This document shows, in pieces, positions 10,021 to 22,499 of a stretch of 64,000 nt of DNA. Numbering within the stretch: position 1 is the stretch's first letter; every line of letters begins with the position of its first letter. The DNA comes from Periconia sp. R9002 (lineage: Eukaryota; Ascomycota; Dothideomycetes; Pleosporales; Periconiaceae), in assembly GCA_023627715.1 (NCBI GenBank), contig JAMAHW010000019.1, positions 42,749 to 106,748 on the forward strand, written 5' to 3'. Under the pieces are notes generated by a model, which was given only the letters and a program-made list of their open reading frames with translations, was not told the origin of the DNA and searched no databases. A program made the translations under genes and the position numbers.

Positions 10021-13000
10021 TTACAAAATATCCATGTCGTCTGCTGGGTCGACAAAAGGAAACTGTCCTGATTCAATGGCAGCTACACGATCCAGCTCCG
10101 CTTGATACTCCTTCCTCAGTGTTTCGAGGGTTACGATATGTCTCTTCAGCATCTTTTTTGCTTTCCCAATCGTCCACGCTGGCGCCATGCTATCGTCAAT
10201 GCGCTGCTCCGCCACAATGTACGCATCCTCCGCCGACATAGACAAGAGTGCGTTGATGATCAGCAAGTAGCACTGAGCAAGCGACTCATCTCCTGGATCG
10301 TGGATCTTGGATGACGTCGATTTCAGACGCTGCAACCGTTCATAGAGAATCGTCGCAGCGCCACGGAAATCTCCTCGAGAAATGCGGAATGAGTAGAGGG
10401 TCTGATGGTAAGGAGGTCCAGAAGCAACGTTCAACGTCCTATGGCAGAGACTCGAGAGGATGCCGTCCACGTCATCTCGGAGTCCAATAAATGGAAACTT
10501 TAACAACGCTGCCGTTTGCGACTGTGATACCATCGACGTGATTAATTTCTGGAGAGAAGAGTGCTGTCTGGTCTCTTCGTTAGCTCGGAGTGCTTCATGG
10601 CGACAAGAAGTGGGTATGAAAAAGACAGCAAACTTACAGTGCGTGGTCGCTATGCCGTATCAACGCAGTATAAGCCTCGGTGAACCGTGAAGTTTGCACT
10701 GATGCAGTGAACAATCGCTGAAGGAACTCGGTCTTCAACTCCATTTCTTGGTTACCCGTCAAGCTCCTCAGCCCCAAATGTGCAAAATCGGCTGCGTAGG
10801 AGTGCACCTTTGCCTTTTCGAATAGAGTGAGTACGTGGTGGTAGAATCTCGCTAAGCCTTCAGAAAAATCACTACGCTCAATCTCCGTCAAGATATTCGC
10901 ACTGTCTGACATATGAACATCGAATATGCTACTGAGTGCTGTGCTTGTCAATATCGCGGTCATTGAAGGTAGCTTATGCTGCTCACCAAGATTATGTGCT
11001 ACTTTTTGGAAGCAGACAGACGCCCGGGCGTTCTCGCCGAGTGCGAGATGCATTCGCCCTTTCAAGTAAGTGGACCAAGCGGAACCCGTTGTAGAGAATC
11101 GTGAGAACTCCATGGCCAACGCGTACTCTTTCTGAACAAGCAATATACCCATTGTCTCATCTACCTTCTCTTCGAATGTTTCGTTGAAGAATGAACTCAA
11201 CCACGCAAGACTCCACCAAGTGAGCCTTTCAGACTTTAGCGCTGGTGATAGTGACATCCCGTGGGCGTTCAGGCCATGAATACCCTCCAAGATGACCTGT
11301 GTCATAGGAAACCGGGTTGTGTGATAGGTTTCACCCAATGCTACCATAAGCACCTCAGTGGCAGGAGAAGTTGCAGCCTGGTGGGACCACACCGTAGTTG
11401 CGAGCCATTTCAGCACCAAGTAATCTTTGAAAAAGGTCATCAATTCGACGAATACTTTGGAAGCATCGAATTCCGCCGATAAGTTTTCTTCAAACTGCAT
11501 GAATAAAACAACCACGAGTAAGTCAAGCATAACATTATAGTTATGTTCCAGTGTTTCTTGCGATATTCTGAGAAGAGCACTGAGGCCATATCGCCCGATT
11601 TGTTTCCGCTTGTCAGGCCGTTCATCTGCCTCCACAGTAAAAACCTGTAAGGCTTCGATGAATATATCCGTGTCTAAGTCATCGAGCTCCATCCCAAGCT
11701 CCTCCAGGAATACGGCTAAATCGTCTTCTGTGAGCAGCTGCGAGAGATCACAATTAAGATCCATCTGTTCCATACGATCGACAACGGTGAGTGAGCGACT
11801 TTGTAATATATCAAGTTCAATCTGTTGCTTCAGCGCCTGCTGAAAGGAGCGGGGGAAGCGCCTACGCAACAACGTGGCTGCGTTGAGCAGCCTTTCCACA
11901 TCTCGACTTTCTTCTTGGTTATTTCTGCCTTCCGGAAGAGCGTGGGGTTGTGGAAAACTGAGAGATTGTGACCCGTGCACCGTTGCTGCGTTGAGAGTAA
12001 TCATCTCTGCTTCACCGCATTTTCGAATAGCCGACAGATAGTCGCTCAAGACTAGCCAAGGCATATCTAATTTGTGATCATATACGAGACAAAGCGATTC
12101 TCCTCGGCGCTTGTGCATGTCTTTTACAATACCATAATACGACTGCCACTGCTGTGCCACTGCGTTTCCATAATTGTTTAATTCAGGAACACGCCGCTGT
12201 GCAGTTGTAGCCAAAGCATTGATGGTTGCGCAAAGACGTTCTTTCAAAGGACCCTTGTGGGATTTCCTAGTAGGCGTGTCTATTCCTTTTCGAAGATATG
12301 TGTGCGCAGCCTCCAGGGTGGCGGTCGTAAATCGGCCGGGGAAAAAGAAGAAGTCCAGCCATTGATCAGTCAGGTTCTTTTCAGAATGCTCGGAGTCGTG
12401 TCCTTGTTCTCCTGGATTGGCGGGATTGTTTCTGAGTTCCTCTACGGTCAAAGGCCCTGAATGCACCGTCATCCACCCACGCTTCCATGTCTTGACTAGT
12501 GTTCTCAGATCGCCTTTGAGATCGAATGTCAAAGAGTACACTTTGCTGCTTGGCCCAGATCGTGCGCGGATCCAAATCTCCATATCCCTCCATCGAGATG
12601 ACCCTGGAACGACGATGAACTCTTCCATTGTCCATACAGTAGCGTCCATTAAATCATCAATAGGAGGACTGAACTCAATATCATCCCTAGCATCGTAGAT
12701 GCCACTGACATCATCGTCTGCATCCCTTACACCCCAAAATTTGAACTGATGCTCGAGGGGAGAATAAGTCACAAGGTAATATTTAGCATCCGTAACGTGA
12801 TCACCTCCGACGCCGATGACCTGCAGCAATACATGCTGTGAGGGCCCAATGAAATAAGGCGGATTCCTTTCGTGCGATCCGTCGGAATGATGTAAAAGAT
12901 CCCGCTGTAGCGTCAGTTTCCCAGACGCAATATTGAATATCCGTAAACGATGATCCAAGCAGGCGCATATGATATGCTTGCCATCGGGGGAAACGGTCAT

Positions 13001-13780
13001 TGTCACTGCAGAGGATGGTACCAAGTCAATGCTATTGTTGAACCGAATTGTCTGCTGTCCTTTCCAGGGTAGAATTCCCCTGAGAGACCAATGGTGCTCT
13101 TGATAAAGATCCTCTTGCCACAGGGTTTCATCTTTCTTATCCCTTGTCAACCGCACTATCCCGCTATTGTCCAGCGACACCAATAATTCGTATGCTCCTA
13201 CAGCGACCAGGCGGTATGGTTTTTGGGCGTTCAGCAGGTTGGGTCTCGTTCTCTTACACCAGTCGGTGATATCCTGCTCCGAGGCATCGACCACTGAAAA
13301 AAAGTCGCGGTGAAGAGTAAGAGTATATAATTCACACGCCTCGGTAATAGTGAAGACAGTCAAGGCGTCTCGATCGTCTGGTTCGGCGAATGCGACGCAG
13401 AAGGGTCGAATTGGAGAATTGAAGTGGAGAAGTAAAGTCAGGTTGGCTTCTTTCTTGTGGTCAATATCGTGGTCGAGATCCACAGCTTGGATTTCAAGCG
13501 TCCTCCTCTCATCCAGGATGCGCCAGAGGAAGCTGCGTGGGTAGTTGTGTGTCTTTCTGAAGAACATGGAGCCGTCGCTGGCCAGGTGGCGCTTGGAGAA
13601 TGTCTCTTCATCCTGGCCAGCATAGTTCCCAGTAATAACCGCTCGTTTTGGACGGGTTTGCTGGCTAAATGTGGAGGTGTTGGTGGCAGGGAGGGTGATG
13701 GAGATGGTGGAATCTGGGAACGCGGGTTCGATATTCAGACGCGCCTCCGTGTAGAGACATGGGCTACCATTCTTGACCAT
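10021..13780 (-). CDS. NUP120: Nucleoporin Nup120 (Nup160 family), Y-complex scaffold
   Basis: Two exons, 13780-10638 and 10567-10021 (70 bp intron), 1229 aa. The N-terminus (ARLNIEPAFPDSTISITLP) is the family hallmark; it is followed by a beta-propeller-like region (about residues 60-480, including VTMSVSPDGKHIICACLDHRLRIF) and an all-alpha C-terminal half. Known role: Nup120/Nup160 is an arm-end subunit of the Y-shaped (Nup84/Nup107) complex that coats the nuclear pore. The second exon carries the last helical repeats (KLITSMVSQSQTAALLKFPF). The acceptor at 10567 was chosen because the donor is phase 2 (DHA-CT) and only this AG keeps frame; nearer AGs run into stops or shift frame. Length agrees with fungal homologues. 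Convergent or head-to-tail neighbours suggest no functional linkage. Confidence 0.88.
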
Positions 13781-14158
13781 TGTGACCGCATGCGTTGATG
13801 ATTGGAATCGCGATCAGAATGCCAAAAGCTGCGCGCAGTAAATGGCGCGCGTGTGAAGCTGTTGGAGACGATCGGTGGGCCAAACAAAACTTTGGGGATA
13901 GCTGTCGCTGCGGCGCCCTTTGTCGCGCAAGCTTGAGCTGCCTGCGCCACAGCACCAGCCACACAGTTAAACAAAAGGCACCACAGCATTCGAGTACACA
14001 TATGGGTCTCTTTGCCAGTAAAAGTTTGCCTCAACTAACAATATCTCATTTTCCGTCTACTAAAGGTATAATCATGCGAGCAAGCCCCCTTGGCAAAACA
14101 AAAAGCAAATATCTCAAACTTGCCATCCCTCCTCCAATATATAAGTATACATTAGCCA
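13781..14158. other. Spacer between RAD51 end and NUP120 start
   Basis: About 380 bp, expected to contain the RAD51 3' untranslated region and the NUP120 promoter. No gene or notable motif recognised; open frames on both strands here are short and unrelated to known families. Confidence 0.5.
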
Positions 14159-15298
14159 CTAATGATTCTCCAAGTCCTTCTCCTTTGGGTCCCCTATGCC
14201 ATCATCGTTGATTGCAAACAAACAATCACTTTCGGGTAAGCATGGACTGTCGTAGATTTTGCATACACGAGTCTCCCCTCGCCCTTTCTTGAGACTTAGG
14301 CGTGTAGTACTAGCATGCGCGATGATATTACCGCCAATAGGCTTCTTGGGGTCAGGATTGAACATCGCGCTCGGGCCTCCATCGACTTGGGCAACAACCT
14401 GGTTGGTGATGATGACAGCGATACCGAATTCGTCCGCGAGCCGCTGCAGAGTGCGCATGAATTTGGCCAAGTGCGTTTGCCGACTCGACAGCTCACCACG
14501 CCCAGAGAAATCTGTGCGGTATAGTGATGTAGCAGAGTCTACAATGAGCAGAGAGAACCGGGTTTCGGTCATCATCTGTGCAGCTTGGTTGAGGAGCTCT
14601 AACTGATGGTCAGAATTGTAAGCGCGGGCATACGCTACATTGTCGAGAACCTCCTCTCCAGACAAACCGAAGCGTTCAGCTACTGCCAGGCAACGGATCG
14701 GTCGAAAAGTGCCCTCTGTGTCAATGTACAAGCATTTGCCTTCACCCCCTCCCATGTCAAAGGGGAGTTGACACGTTACTGCTAGTGTATGACATATTTG
14801 GGATTTTCCTGTTCTGAACTCTCCAAATATCTCAGTAATGGAGCCTGTCTCTATTCCACCCGCGAGTAGTGTGTCCAGCTGCTTGGAGCCAGTCGTGATG
14901 GAGATAAGCTCGCTTCGTCGTTGGTGCATCTCGGTGGCAGTCGTAAAGCCCATTGGTACAAGCTTTGAGGCCTCGGCCAGTAATTTTGAGGCTTTTTGTT
15001 CGGAGATTCCTTTGATTTGTTCCAGTGCTCGCCGTGGCCTGTCAATCTTAGCCGTGTCGTCCAAATACAACAATGAACTTGGAAACTCACGTGTAGGCAA
15101 TCGATTCCACGGTGTTATATCCACCATCAACAATGAGCTTGATATCGCGTGCAGTGAGCCCGTTGATTCCCTGTACATTATTAGCAATACGGTCTTGAGT
15201 GTACCTTGCCTGATGTATACCTCGAGTGCGGATACGGGAGTTGGGGCACCGGGAGCGCCCATAGCGCTCTCGTCATACTGTTCCTCTTCCATGCTCAT
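14159..15298 (-). CDS. RAD51: RAD51 recombinase
   Basis: Three exons, 15298-15221, 15170-15091 and 15038-14159, 345 aa, the usual Rad51 length. The N-terminal helix-hairpin-helix domain is split by the introns: [20 protein letters not shown] in exon 2 and [16 protein letters not shown] at the start of exon 3. The RecA core shows Walker A GEFRTGKS, Walker B LLIVDS, the [12 protein letters not shown] polymerisation/L1 region and the C-terminal [13 protein letters not shown] block. RAD51 forms filaments on single-stranded DNA and drives strand invasion in homologous recombination; the [12 protein letters not shown] ending and the length separate it from the meiotic paralogue Dmc1. The start is the first of two close ATGs (15298, 15292). 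An ACGCGT hexamer 112 bp upstream is a candidate MBF/MCB site, fitting S-phase expression, but this is unproven. Confidence 0.95.
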   Translation of the reverse strand: MSMEEEQYDESAMGAPGAPTPVSALEVYIRQGTLKTVLLIMYRESTGSLHAISSSLLMVDITPWNRLPTREFPSSLLYLDDTAKIDRPRRALEQIKGISEQKASKLLAEASKLVPMGFTTATEMHQRRSELISITTGSKQLDTLLAGGIETGSITEIFGEFRTGKSQICHTLAVTCQLPFDMGGGEGKCLYIDTEGTFRPIRCLAVAERFGLSGEEVLDNVAYARAYNSDHQLELLNQAAQMMTETRFSLLIVDSATSLYRTDFSGRGELSSRQTHLAKFMRTLQRLADEFGIAVIITNQVVAQVDGGPSAMFNPDPKKPIGGNIIAHASTTRLSLKKGRGETRVCKIYDSPCLPESDCLFAINDDGIGDPKEKDLENH

Positions 15299-15409
15299 AC
15301 TGACAGTGAATGTAGAATCTGAGTGGGAATTTGCAAGATAATGCGAAGAGAATAGAAGTGTTGGGCGGTTTGGAAGCAACAGAGAAGTATTGAAGTGGCG
15401 GACTCCACA

Positions 15410-15415
15410 ACGCGT
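15410..15415. promoter_or_regulatory. Candidate MCB (MBF) element ACGCGT upstream of RAD51
   Basis: Perfect ACGCGT at 112 bp above the RAD51 start. In yeasts this hexamer binds MBF and drives G1/S genes including repair genes. A single hexamer can occur by chance about once per 4 kb, so the call rests on position and on similar sites before DNA2. Confidence 0.35.
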
Positions 15416-15450
15416 AGAAGTCACCGGTGGCGTTAGCGCTAGACGCGCCA

Positions 15451-15458
15451 TCACGTGA
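15451..15458. promoter_or_regulatory. TCACGTGA palindrome upstream of RAD51
   Basis: Exact 8-bp palindrome containing an E-box (CACGTG), 153 bp above the RAD51 start. bHLH regulators of the Cbf1 type bind this octamer in fungi. Function here is not known. Confidence 0.35.
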
Positions 15459-17107
15459 TTGATGGGGCAATCCATCAACATTTGAATGGATTGGGCACAT
15501 ATACATAAGTAACCACCCCATATATGTGTGTGTCCATTGTGAAAACCATAAAAATATCTCAGTTCTCTAACAGACGTATTTACATCCAAGTACATGTACC
15601 TCGGTACATATGTATGTACATGTATGTATGCTCGTCTCAATACCAAAATTTACCTGCGTGACCGTCCAGGCCGAGGACGTTATGGTGAGCTTTACTTACC
15701 CGCATGGATACCGCGAGTGTGGCAATACTTTGCGACGATTAGATCATTATTTCCATGTATGTTTGTATCCTTTCTCCAGTGTGTTTCGAATTCTCATATA
15801 TACAGTCAAACAGTGCCTGTTCATTTTGAATTTTACTCTAAATATACATGTATATCATTGATGAACTCGATCGTATCTCTTCCGTCTTCATCTTTTCGCA
15901 GCACCGCAGACACCTGCAGGTGCCAAGGAGATATTATTCTCAGCCCCTTCTTAATCTCCGCCGTTCCTGATGCTTTTAGCTGACATGATGTGCTGGGCTG
16001 AGATGGTGATACCGATCTATAATGGTACCTGCATGTAACCACCCATCCCGTGCCCGTCTCTTTACCTGAAGCAAATACATGAGTCATACAAAAATGCTAA
16101 TGTTGAAAGACCCTCACCCCATGTCTAAAAGCTATCTCGGCGAATGGTACAGGGTTCTCAGGAGGGGAGGTGAATAGTGAGCACGTTCACGATGCTGTCG
16201 AACGCCACATAACTATGGAGCGTAGGAGGCAATAACCCACATGCTCCATCGGGCTGCCTCCGCGGCGCCCACCAACATGTTAGATTCGCGCCCGTCTTCC
16301 TCTCGCTTGCCCTTGGCGTACCTAGCTAGCCCGCCAATTGCCGCCGATATTAACTTCCTATGCCGCTTATTAGACTGGCCAAAGTTTGGTGTAGCAATCG
16401 TATCGCGAATCCGTGAGGGAAACATAATCCGTTCGTCATGTCACCACGCCGGTGTGTGGATTGGTGACTTTGCCGTCAAAGAAAATTGCTCCTGAGCCCC
16501 TGTCCTATGAATATTCCCTAGGATGATGGTACACAGTAAGCACGCTGACTGTACTTAGCAGGCGCCATGATTTTCAACCGAAAACCTTATTTGATCTTCA
16601 GTCAAGCAGAGTCTGCGCCGTGACTGGCTCTCTCCAATCGATGAATGATTTCATATTATCTTTGTGGTTAGTATGTACATATATATGATGAGGATGCAAA
16701 TGCTGATAGATGATGTACATCTCATGACAATCAATGTATCGATTTACACTAACATCCCCGCCAGGCATATACATTTCTAAAGGCAGATAATGTCAAGAAA
16801 ATACAACGCCTATGATTCCCATGCAAAGTTTTGAACATGTTCCTGCTTGGCTTACTGGGCTGGAGTGCCGTCTACATGCCCTGCTCCACTACCAAGACTG
16901 CTCCGAACCATGATGCAATAAAACAAGAACGCCAGTGTATATGTATAGGGGTTTACCACTCCAAAACTCCAATGGATCCGCAAATTGATGATTCAATGAT
17001 ATCGAGCGGCTTCAATATCCAGCCCCTAAATTTTACCTTATTATTTCTTCTTAAACGGAACGCCATGTTAAAAAGACCGCCGAATTGCGGCCACCTCAAC
17101 CACGGCC

Positions 17108-18661
17108 TCATACTTGCTCGACAAAATGTGACGTTCGAGATCCCTCAGAGTTGGTCCGTTTCTTCTGCAAACGTTTCGATTGCCGTTTCTGTGTAGCGGA
17201 CGCTTCCATTGGCTCCTCAGGATTCGGTGGTGCGAATGTGCCGGGCCGCAATATCTCGAATCCGGAATTTACTTTCCGAAGAACTTGGGTATCGCGTGAA
17301 TTGTTTTGTTGTGTTTGTACTTCGATGGGAATCTCATCATACGATGGCTGTTGGCCAGGGCCGCGCGGTTGATAGACGTCTGGGAGATAAAAGGGGCGAG
17401 CCGCGTATGTTTCGAGTAATGGGACAGCTTGTCTCTCCCCGTTAGTAGCATGGGCTTCCTGGGTTGAATAAGATGCCGAGGATATTGGGGCATCTTTCGG
17501 GGGGCTCGTGGAAAGAGGTGGAGGCGAGGGCGTCTTCTGTTGAGGCACGAAATAATCAACGCCATTAGCAGTCGCAACCTCGGAGGCTACGCGCTTATCC
17601 GCAACACTAGCCCATTCACCACTATGACCAGGTCTTCGCACTCTTGGGGTAAGCTGTCCAGTTTCGGCAACGTGCGACATTCGATGACTTTGAAGGAGAT
17701 TCAGATCTGTGCGAGGGTCGTGGGGAGATGCATGAGATTGAGACCGGGTGTTGATGTAGGCAGCAGGATATGGCAGGCCTTCGGGAAGCGCCATGTACTC
17801 TTCCGACTCATCACTCGTCCGGCGGCTGGATTTGTTGGAGCTGTTTCCGGATTTGGACCAGGCGGGCGGTTGATCATCGACAGCCTGGCGGCGTGCTATT
17901 ACATAACGGTTAGCTCCGCATGAAAGAGACGGATTGACCAACTTACTGGACGACGCAGAAGAGCCCATTTGTTTCCCTTCCAAAGCGTGCAACGTGGTAT
18001 TCCTGGCAGACGCGAGGTTTACGCCAATCACGGATGGATCGCCGTGGCGCGCCGGAGAGACATCGCGCGAATCATTTGTACGAATGCGCTCAGCATTTAC
18101 AGCTGCATCGAAGGAGCTGGCCGGCCGTGAGCTGGCCCGGCTGGAGGCAATTACAGGCTGTGAGTGCACATGGGAAGACATTTGGGGTTGCGACTGCGGC
18201 TGGGTGAAGTCCACGCGGCTGACGGACGAGCGGCTGCTAGCAACGGGGGTGTTGGAGCGTGAGATCCACACTCCATCGACTTCGATTCCGCTCTCTATGG
18301 CGCGAATGCCAAATGGAATGTCGTCGTCGTTTTTGGGAACTACTACTTGAGCCTCGAGCATTTGGGGTGTCTGCACCTTCTTGCCCTTGCCCTTGTCCAC
18401 CTTTGAGTACTTGCGGATCCTGAGCGTGTCATACCTCAGTTTGCAAAGGCCAAGGAGGATGGTGGCAACCTGCGGCGGTCAGTGGTGTTGAAGAGAGAAA
18501 GTGGAGAAGTGATGGTAGATGGTGAAACGAAACATACAATTCCGCAGGCTAGCACCTAGTACATGATGTTAGCACTCGACCACAGCAGCGAAGCAACGTT
18601 GAAAACTCACAAAGGTCATTTGCTGCCACAACGCCCATCCGGTAAAGAAAGCCTTCCCCAT
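17108..18661 (-). CDS. Conserved ascomycete single-span membrane protein, unknown function
   Basis: Four exons: 18661-18611 (51 nt), 18555-18538 (18 nt), 18469-17947 and 17895-17108, 459 aa. The N-terminus, built from three exons, reads MGKAFFTGWALWQQMTF then VLACGI then VATILLGLCKLRYDTLRI: one membrane span directly at the start, followed by a basic stop-transfer segment. The MGKAFFTGW start recurs in uncharacterised proteins of filamentous ascomycetes. The remaining ~420 residues are Ser/Pro/Gln-rich and look disordered, with a conserved island near IPFGIRAIESGIEVDGVWISRS and a C-terminal lysine/arginine cluster. The last intron (17896-17946, 51 bp, GTAAGT...CTAAC...TAG) is frame-neutral and stop-free, so unspliced mRNA would still be translated (17 extra residues). 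No function can be named; a membrane tether or adaptor is one possibility. Confidence 0.8.
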
Positions 18662-19192
18662 GGTGGGCAGTGACGGGTGATGGGAGAAGAGGTGGGCGGC
18701 CCTAGGGAGCGGCGGGATTGCAAGCAAGTCAAGGGCGAGGGGGGAGGGGGGAAAGTGTGCAAGACTCGAAAGACAGGCGGTGGATGGTGGGTGAATGAGG
18801 TGGGGTGGGGTATGTCGTGTCTGCCGCCTGACCAGCGTATGGGAGGAGGTGAGGTGACTTGAGCAATGCTCAAGTCAAGGCGCGATGGCGATGGCGGCGG
18901 CGGCGGCGGCGATGGAATTGGTGATGATGGTGAGGGCGATGGAGAGGGAGCAGTCACCAACGAGTGGAAAGGTTAGGTTTGGTCGTTGGAAATTGGGAGG
19001 GGAGAAATTTTTAGGTTCGGGAGCAGGCACGGCGGCGGGGCGTGTGTAGGTAGGTTGGCAGGCGCAAGATGGGATGGAGCGAAACAAACAAAGCAAGGGC
19101 AGCGAGGGAATGCTAACGAGTGTACAGCGTCATGAGGCCGGGTGAGGATCAGAATGGAGGATGGCACGGGTGCAGCAGATGCCATGTATATG

Positions 19193-19202
19193 TACCTAGG
19201 TA
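19193..19202. repeat. Palindromic decamer TACCTAGGTA
   Basis: Exact copy in the divergent spacer; a second lies at 20797-20806. Confidence 0.8.
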
Positions 19203-20087
19203 TGGAGGGAAGGATGAGCCAACGACAGCTACAGGTGCGGGCATGCGGCTAGGTAGCAGGTGCAGGTGGTGAATTGCTGTGACAGACGGAAATGCCCAGT
19301 GAATGACCATGGTCAGGGGATCGAGGGCGTTTGGTGCTGCCGTCTGGTCTGCATGTGCTACACTACAGGCTGCAGACTGCAGGCTGCAGGGATGCCATCT
19401 ATACAAGTCTATCCACACCCGCGCCCACTTGGCTAATAATATCGTCCAAGACGCCATGATCCGCTGTTTATACATGGGGCGGCCTCGGGGAGCACGGAAG
19501 GAGAAATGGAGAAACTACCAACCATCCATCCAACCGTGTCATACATGATCCATGTGTATGTACATGTGTACCTAAGTAACCTATGTATGTATGTAGGAGT
19601 AGTCAAGTTACCCCATGCCCTGTTGTTGCAGCGTTGCTCCGTTTCTTGATTTCTTGATTGATTTCGTTCTCTTTGATCGAGAAAAGAAAACAAGATCAAT
19701 CAATGAGATGGTGCGCACGGTTCCTCGCCTCGGAAGATCGCAAAAGTGTGCAGGGAACCATTCATTGGAACCAGAAGACGCCATCCGCCTCGTTGGGGTA
19801 TGCCCGTCTCATCCTGCTGCGCCAAGTTGGCTAGTCAGATGGACCGTCCCATCACAATCCACTCCCCTCAAGTGCTTACTTATCCATGTATGTATGTATG
19901 TATGTACTGTAAGTGCCACATCAATACAGCACTACCAAGTATACATAGGTACCAAAAACTGCATGCTGCGTGCTACGGCGCACAGCGTACGTTGTGAAAC
20001 CCAAACACTCACCGCTCCTTGTACTTACATAGTTATGCTCACTCGTCCTTGTTTCCATTATTAGCGTGGCCGGCCATACATAGTCAT

Positions 20088-20108
20088 AGAGAGAGAGAGA
20101 GAGAGAGA
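20088..20108. repeat. GA dinucleotide microsatellite
   Basis: About ten uninterrupted AG units. Likely a polymorphic microsatellite; no gene context. Confidence 0.8.
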
Positions 20109-20796
20109 AATCCAATACTTGGATGGGCAGGGTTGTAGGATCCCAGGACTTGGCTAGTAGGCCCTTCAATATTGGACTTCTCTACTGTCGGTTAGTTGCT
20201 GTGTGTGCCTCTACAAAGAGAACTTTTTCATCAACTAGCGACATGGACTGGACTGTACTGTACAGTAGGTAAGTAACTAAGTGCCTAGGTCGTCCTGCTC
20301 ATCTCCATCCGGGACTATGTCATGTCTGTCTCGGCACCTGAAACCGCTTCAACAGCTCCAACCGCACATCGACGCTGTCCTGTCGTCAGCCCGCCGCAAT
20401 GGTTATGTACCGAGGCCCCTGCCCTAACTACCTGTAACTTAGGTAGTTATTGGAAACGAGAACCCAGCCTTCGGATCGACCAAGGCGACTTTTCATCAGA
20501 CGAAAAGACAGTCCACGTATTACATTACAACAAAGAATCTTGTTTGTGATGGATTGCATGAGGCCGAGTCGCTGAACATCACACACTTGACGACGCACGA
20601 GATGCGACAAGTTCAGTAGGATGAGCGAGTCAGGATCAAGATGCTTGGATGAAGCAGCGGAGACATCAACCGTTCCAACGGGGGACATTGATTGAAGACG
20701 GCGTGCGTACGTACAGTGCACTGATGTGCAAGTGGCGATGGGGGGGAAGAGAGGGGGTTAGCCGCCGCCGGGGAAGGTGTGGCTAAGCAAGTACCT

Positions 20797-20806
20797 ACCT
20801 AGGTAA
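20797..20806. repeat. Palindromic decamer TACCTAGGTA
   Basis: Exact copy about 210 bp upstream of the start codon at 21014. Confidence 0.8.
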
Positions 20807-21013
20807 GTAGTCATCATCTTTGCCAGCCCGCGCCAACACCAAATCCAAAGTCATGACGCTTGTGACATCGACATCGGCCTCCTCGCAACATCGCATCGAC
20901 GCCTTGAAACGGCTTCCCTTCCACCCATCCCTTCCCTATACACTAGAACACACATAGACTCATACATACTTTACATACCTACCTACCCCTCTTGTTGCCA
21001 TTTCCCAACAAAT

Positions 21014-22005
21014 ATGCCCATACGCAATCCCTTCCGTCGCGCAGGGGCCGCCGATATGCTCGACGACCGGCCAGCCGCGGAACGTGGACCCCAGATCAAT
21101 GTCAACACCACAAGCACAGGCGCAAAGTCTTTGCAGGCCAAGGAACCTGCAGAGTATAAGCTGAGTGGTAAGTCCCCATGGCGAGTCCCTCGTACCATCA
21201 TGTATGAGACCCACACGCCCTTCTTCACACACATCCGGCCATCGCGTGCTGACTTGTATCCCCTCGATAGAAATCAATGATAGCGGAGTGTACCTGCCAG
21301 TAAGATCTCCGCCCGATCCTCTGCAAAACGCCAATTGCTGTTGCGAACCGCCCTTATTCACTTGAATTGCAATTGCGCCCTCGTCTGACACTGCGCCAGC
21401 CGTCACCGACGCAAGAGAAACCGAGCTTCTGGCATTCAAAGTCAAACACATCTACTACATCTTCTAACCACAGAAGTCTGCTGAGCGAGAATGAACCGTT
21501 CAGCATCTCGCGCGAAAGCTTCGAGTCCTATAGGAGATCATTTGTACGCAACCCCGCAACATCATCTTGCCCCATAAGGCTCATAGTAACACAGGACATC
21601 TCCGCACGCTCTCCGGTTCCAGAGGGTCTAGATCAGTACCCTCGCGCGTCAATCGATGCTCGCAGATCGATGGATACCAAGAGCTCCCTGGACATACGTC
21701 GTTCACGAGCTGCACCGCGATCGTCATTGCAAGAGCGACGTCCCGACAGCGCAGCTGGAATGGCCGCCGAGCAAGGCTTCGAAGACGTTGGATTGAATGA
21801 CGAACCTAAATCTATAAAGAAACGCGGCATCTTCTCTCGCTTTGCTGATGGCAGTGATGCCGAGTCCAGAGAAGAGCGACCTTCATCAGGTCACCATCAC
21901 TTCGGCTTCGGCGGGCGCAAACGAGCACAAAGTGGTAGCCAGGGTTCAGAAATGAAGAGTATGCCGAAGTCCCCAAATGCAGAGGTGCCCGTCGATACAC
22001 GATGA
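21014..22005 (+). CDS. Small Ser/Arg-rich conserved fungal protein, unknown function
   Basis: Four exons, 21014-21167, 21271-21299 (29 nt), 21400-21543 and 21595-22005, 245 aa. The start MPIRNPFRR and the motif SYRRSF-DISARSPVP (formed by joining exons 3 and 4) look like conserved islands in an otherwise disordered protein; I recall the same SFDSYRRSF...ARSP pattern in uncharacterised ascomycete proteins. The C-terminal third has KKRGIFSRFADG, a His/Gly-rich patch and a basic stretch. The third intron (21544-21594, 51 bp) is frame-neutral and has no stop; removing it gives the better-conserved junction. No enzymatic motif, signal peptide or membrane span. The many RRS/RSS sites suggest phosphorylation by basophilic kinases or 14-3-3 binding, which is inference. 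Confidence 0.7.
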
Positions 22006-22499
22006 TTCTAATCGTGGGAGATGGTGTCACTGATGGAGTCGCTCTCGCTCATTTGACGTTCAAGAGGTCTTCGCCGCCCACGATGAAAAATGCCGATTCG
22101 GCATGGTGAATAATGTAATATGAAAGGTGCGAACATGAACAATTTTATCATTATATGACCCTCATTCTCAGCATCATTTGCACGTCGCTGGCATCTCCCG
22201 GTGACCACCTGCCTGCTCACGGGAGTGTCTGGTCAGAGTAATGGGTTGCATTGTTTCCATCTTTTGAGGAATGGTGCTTTGTAGCGGGCCGCTTCCACAC
22301 TTGTGTGTTCTTATTAAACGATTATGGAACTTTTTCATAAACAATCTATACATGTGTAATTACGCAGAGATTTGTACTCAAATAAATAGACTTCGGGTTG
22401 CATTCTTCCCAGATGAATAATCGCCCTCGACCGACCACAAACCAAAAAGGTGGCACGCGGGCGTCAAAATATCCCGCACTCATCAAACACTATAAGGAC

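Larger units (their letters stand above)
15299..17107. other. Long spacer upstream of RAD51
   Basis: About 1.8 kb without a supported gene. Close to RAD51 it holds ACGCGT (15410-15415) and the palindrome TCACGTGA (15451-15458). The rest is rich in TATGTACATGTATG-like alternations. Overlapping frames of 60-130 codons exist on both strands (for example 16213-16425 minus and 16241-16495 plus), but none has family similarity or coherent splice extension, so I do not call them. Confidence 0.5.
18662..21013. other. Long divergent spacer
   Basis: About 2.35 kb between two divergent orphan genes; no gene recognised. It contains a GGC/GAT triplet run (about 18880-18915), TATG repeats (19886-19905), a GA dinucleotide run (20088-20108) and exact TACCTAGGTA copies at 19193-19202 and 20797-20806. 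Polyproline and similar translations over the GC-rich part are low-complexity artefacts. Confidence 0.5.

Noticed and set aside
16213..16495. Small opposed frames in the RAD51 upstream spacer
   Set aside because: Frames on opposite strands overlap; neither shows conservation or a splice partner. Kept as undetermined.
18616..18960. Polyproline/serine translation on the minus strand
   Set aside because: Product of a GGC/GAT triplet run next to the start of the single-span orphan; low-complexity, not conserved.
20960..21451. 163-codon minus-strand frame over the 21 kb gene
   Set aside because: It lies antisense across the first two exons and introns of the supported plus-strand gene and has no similarity of its own.
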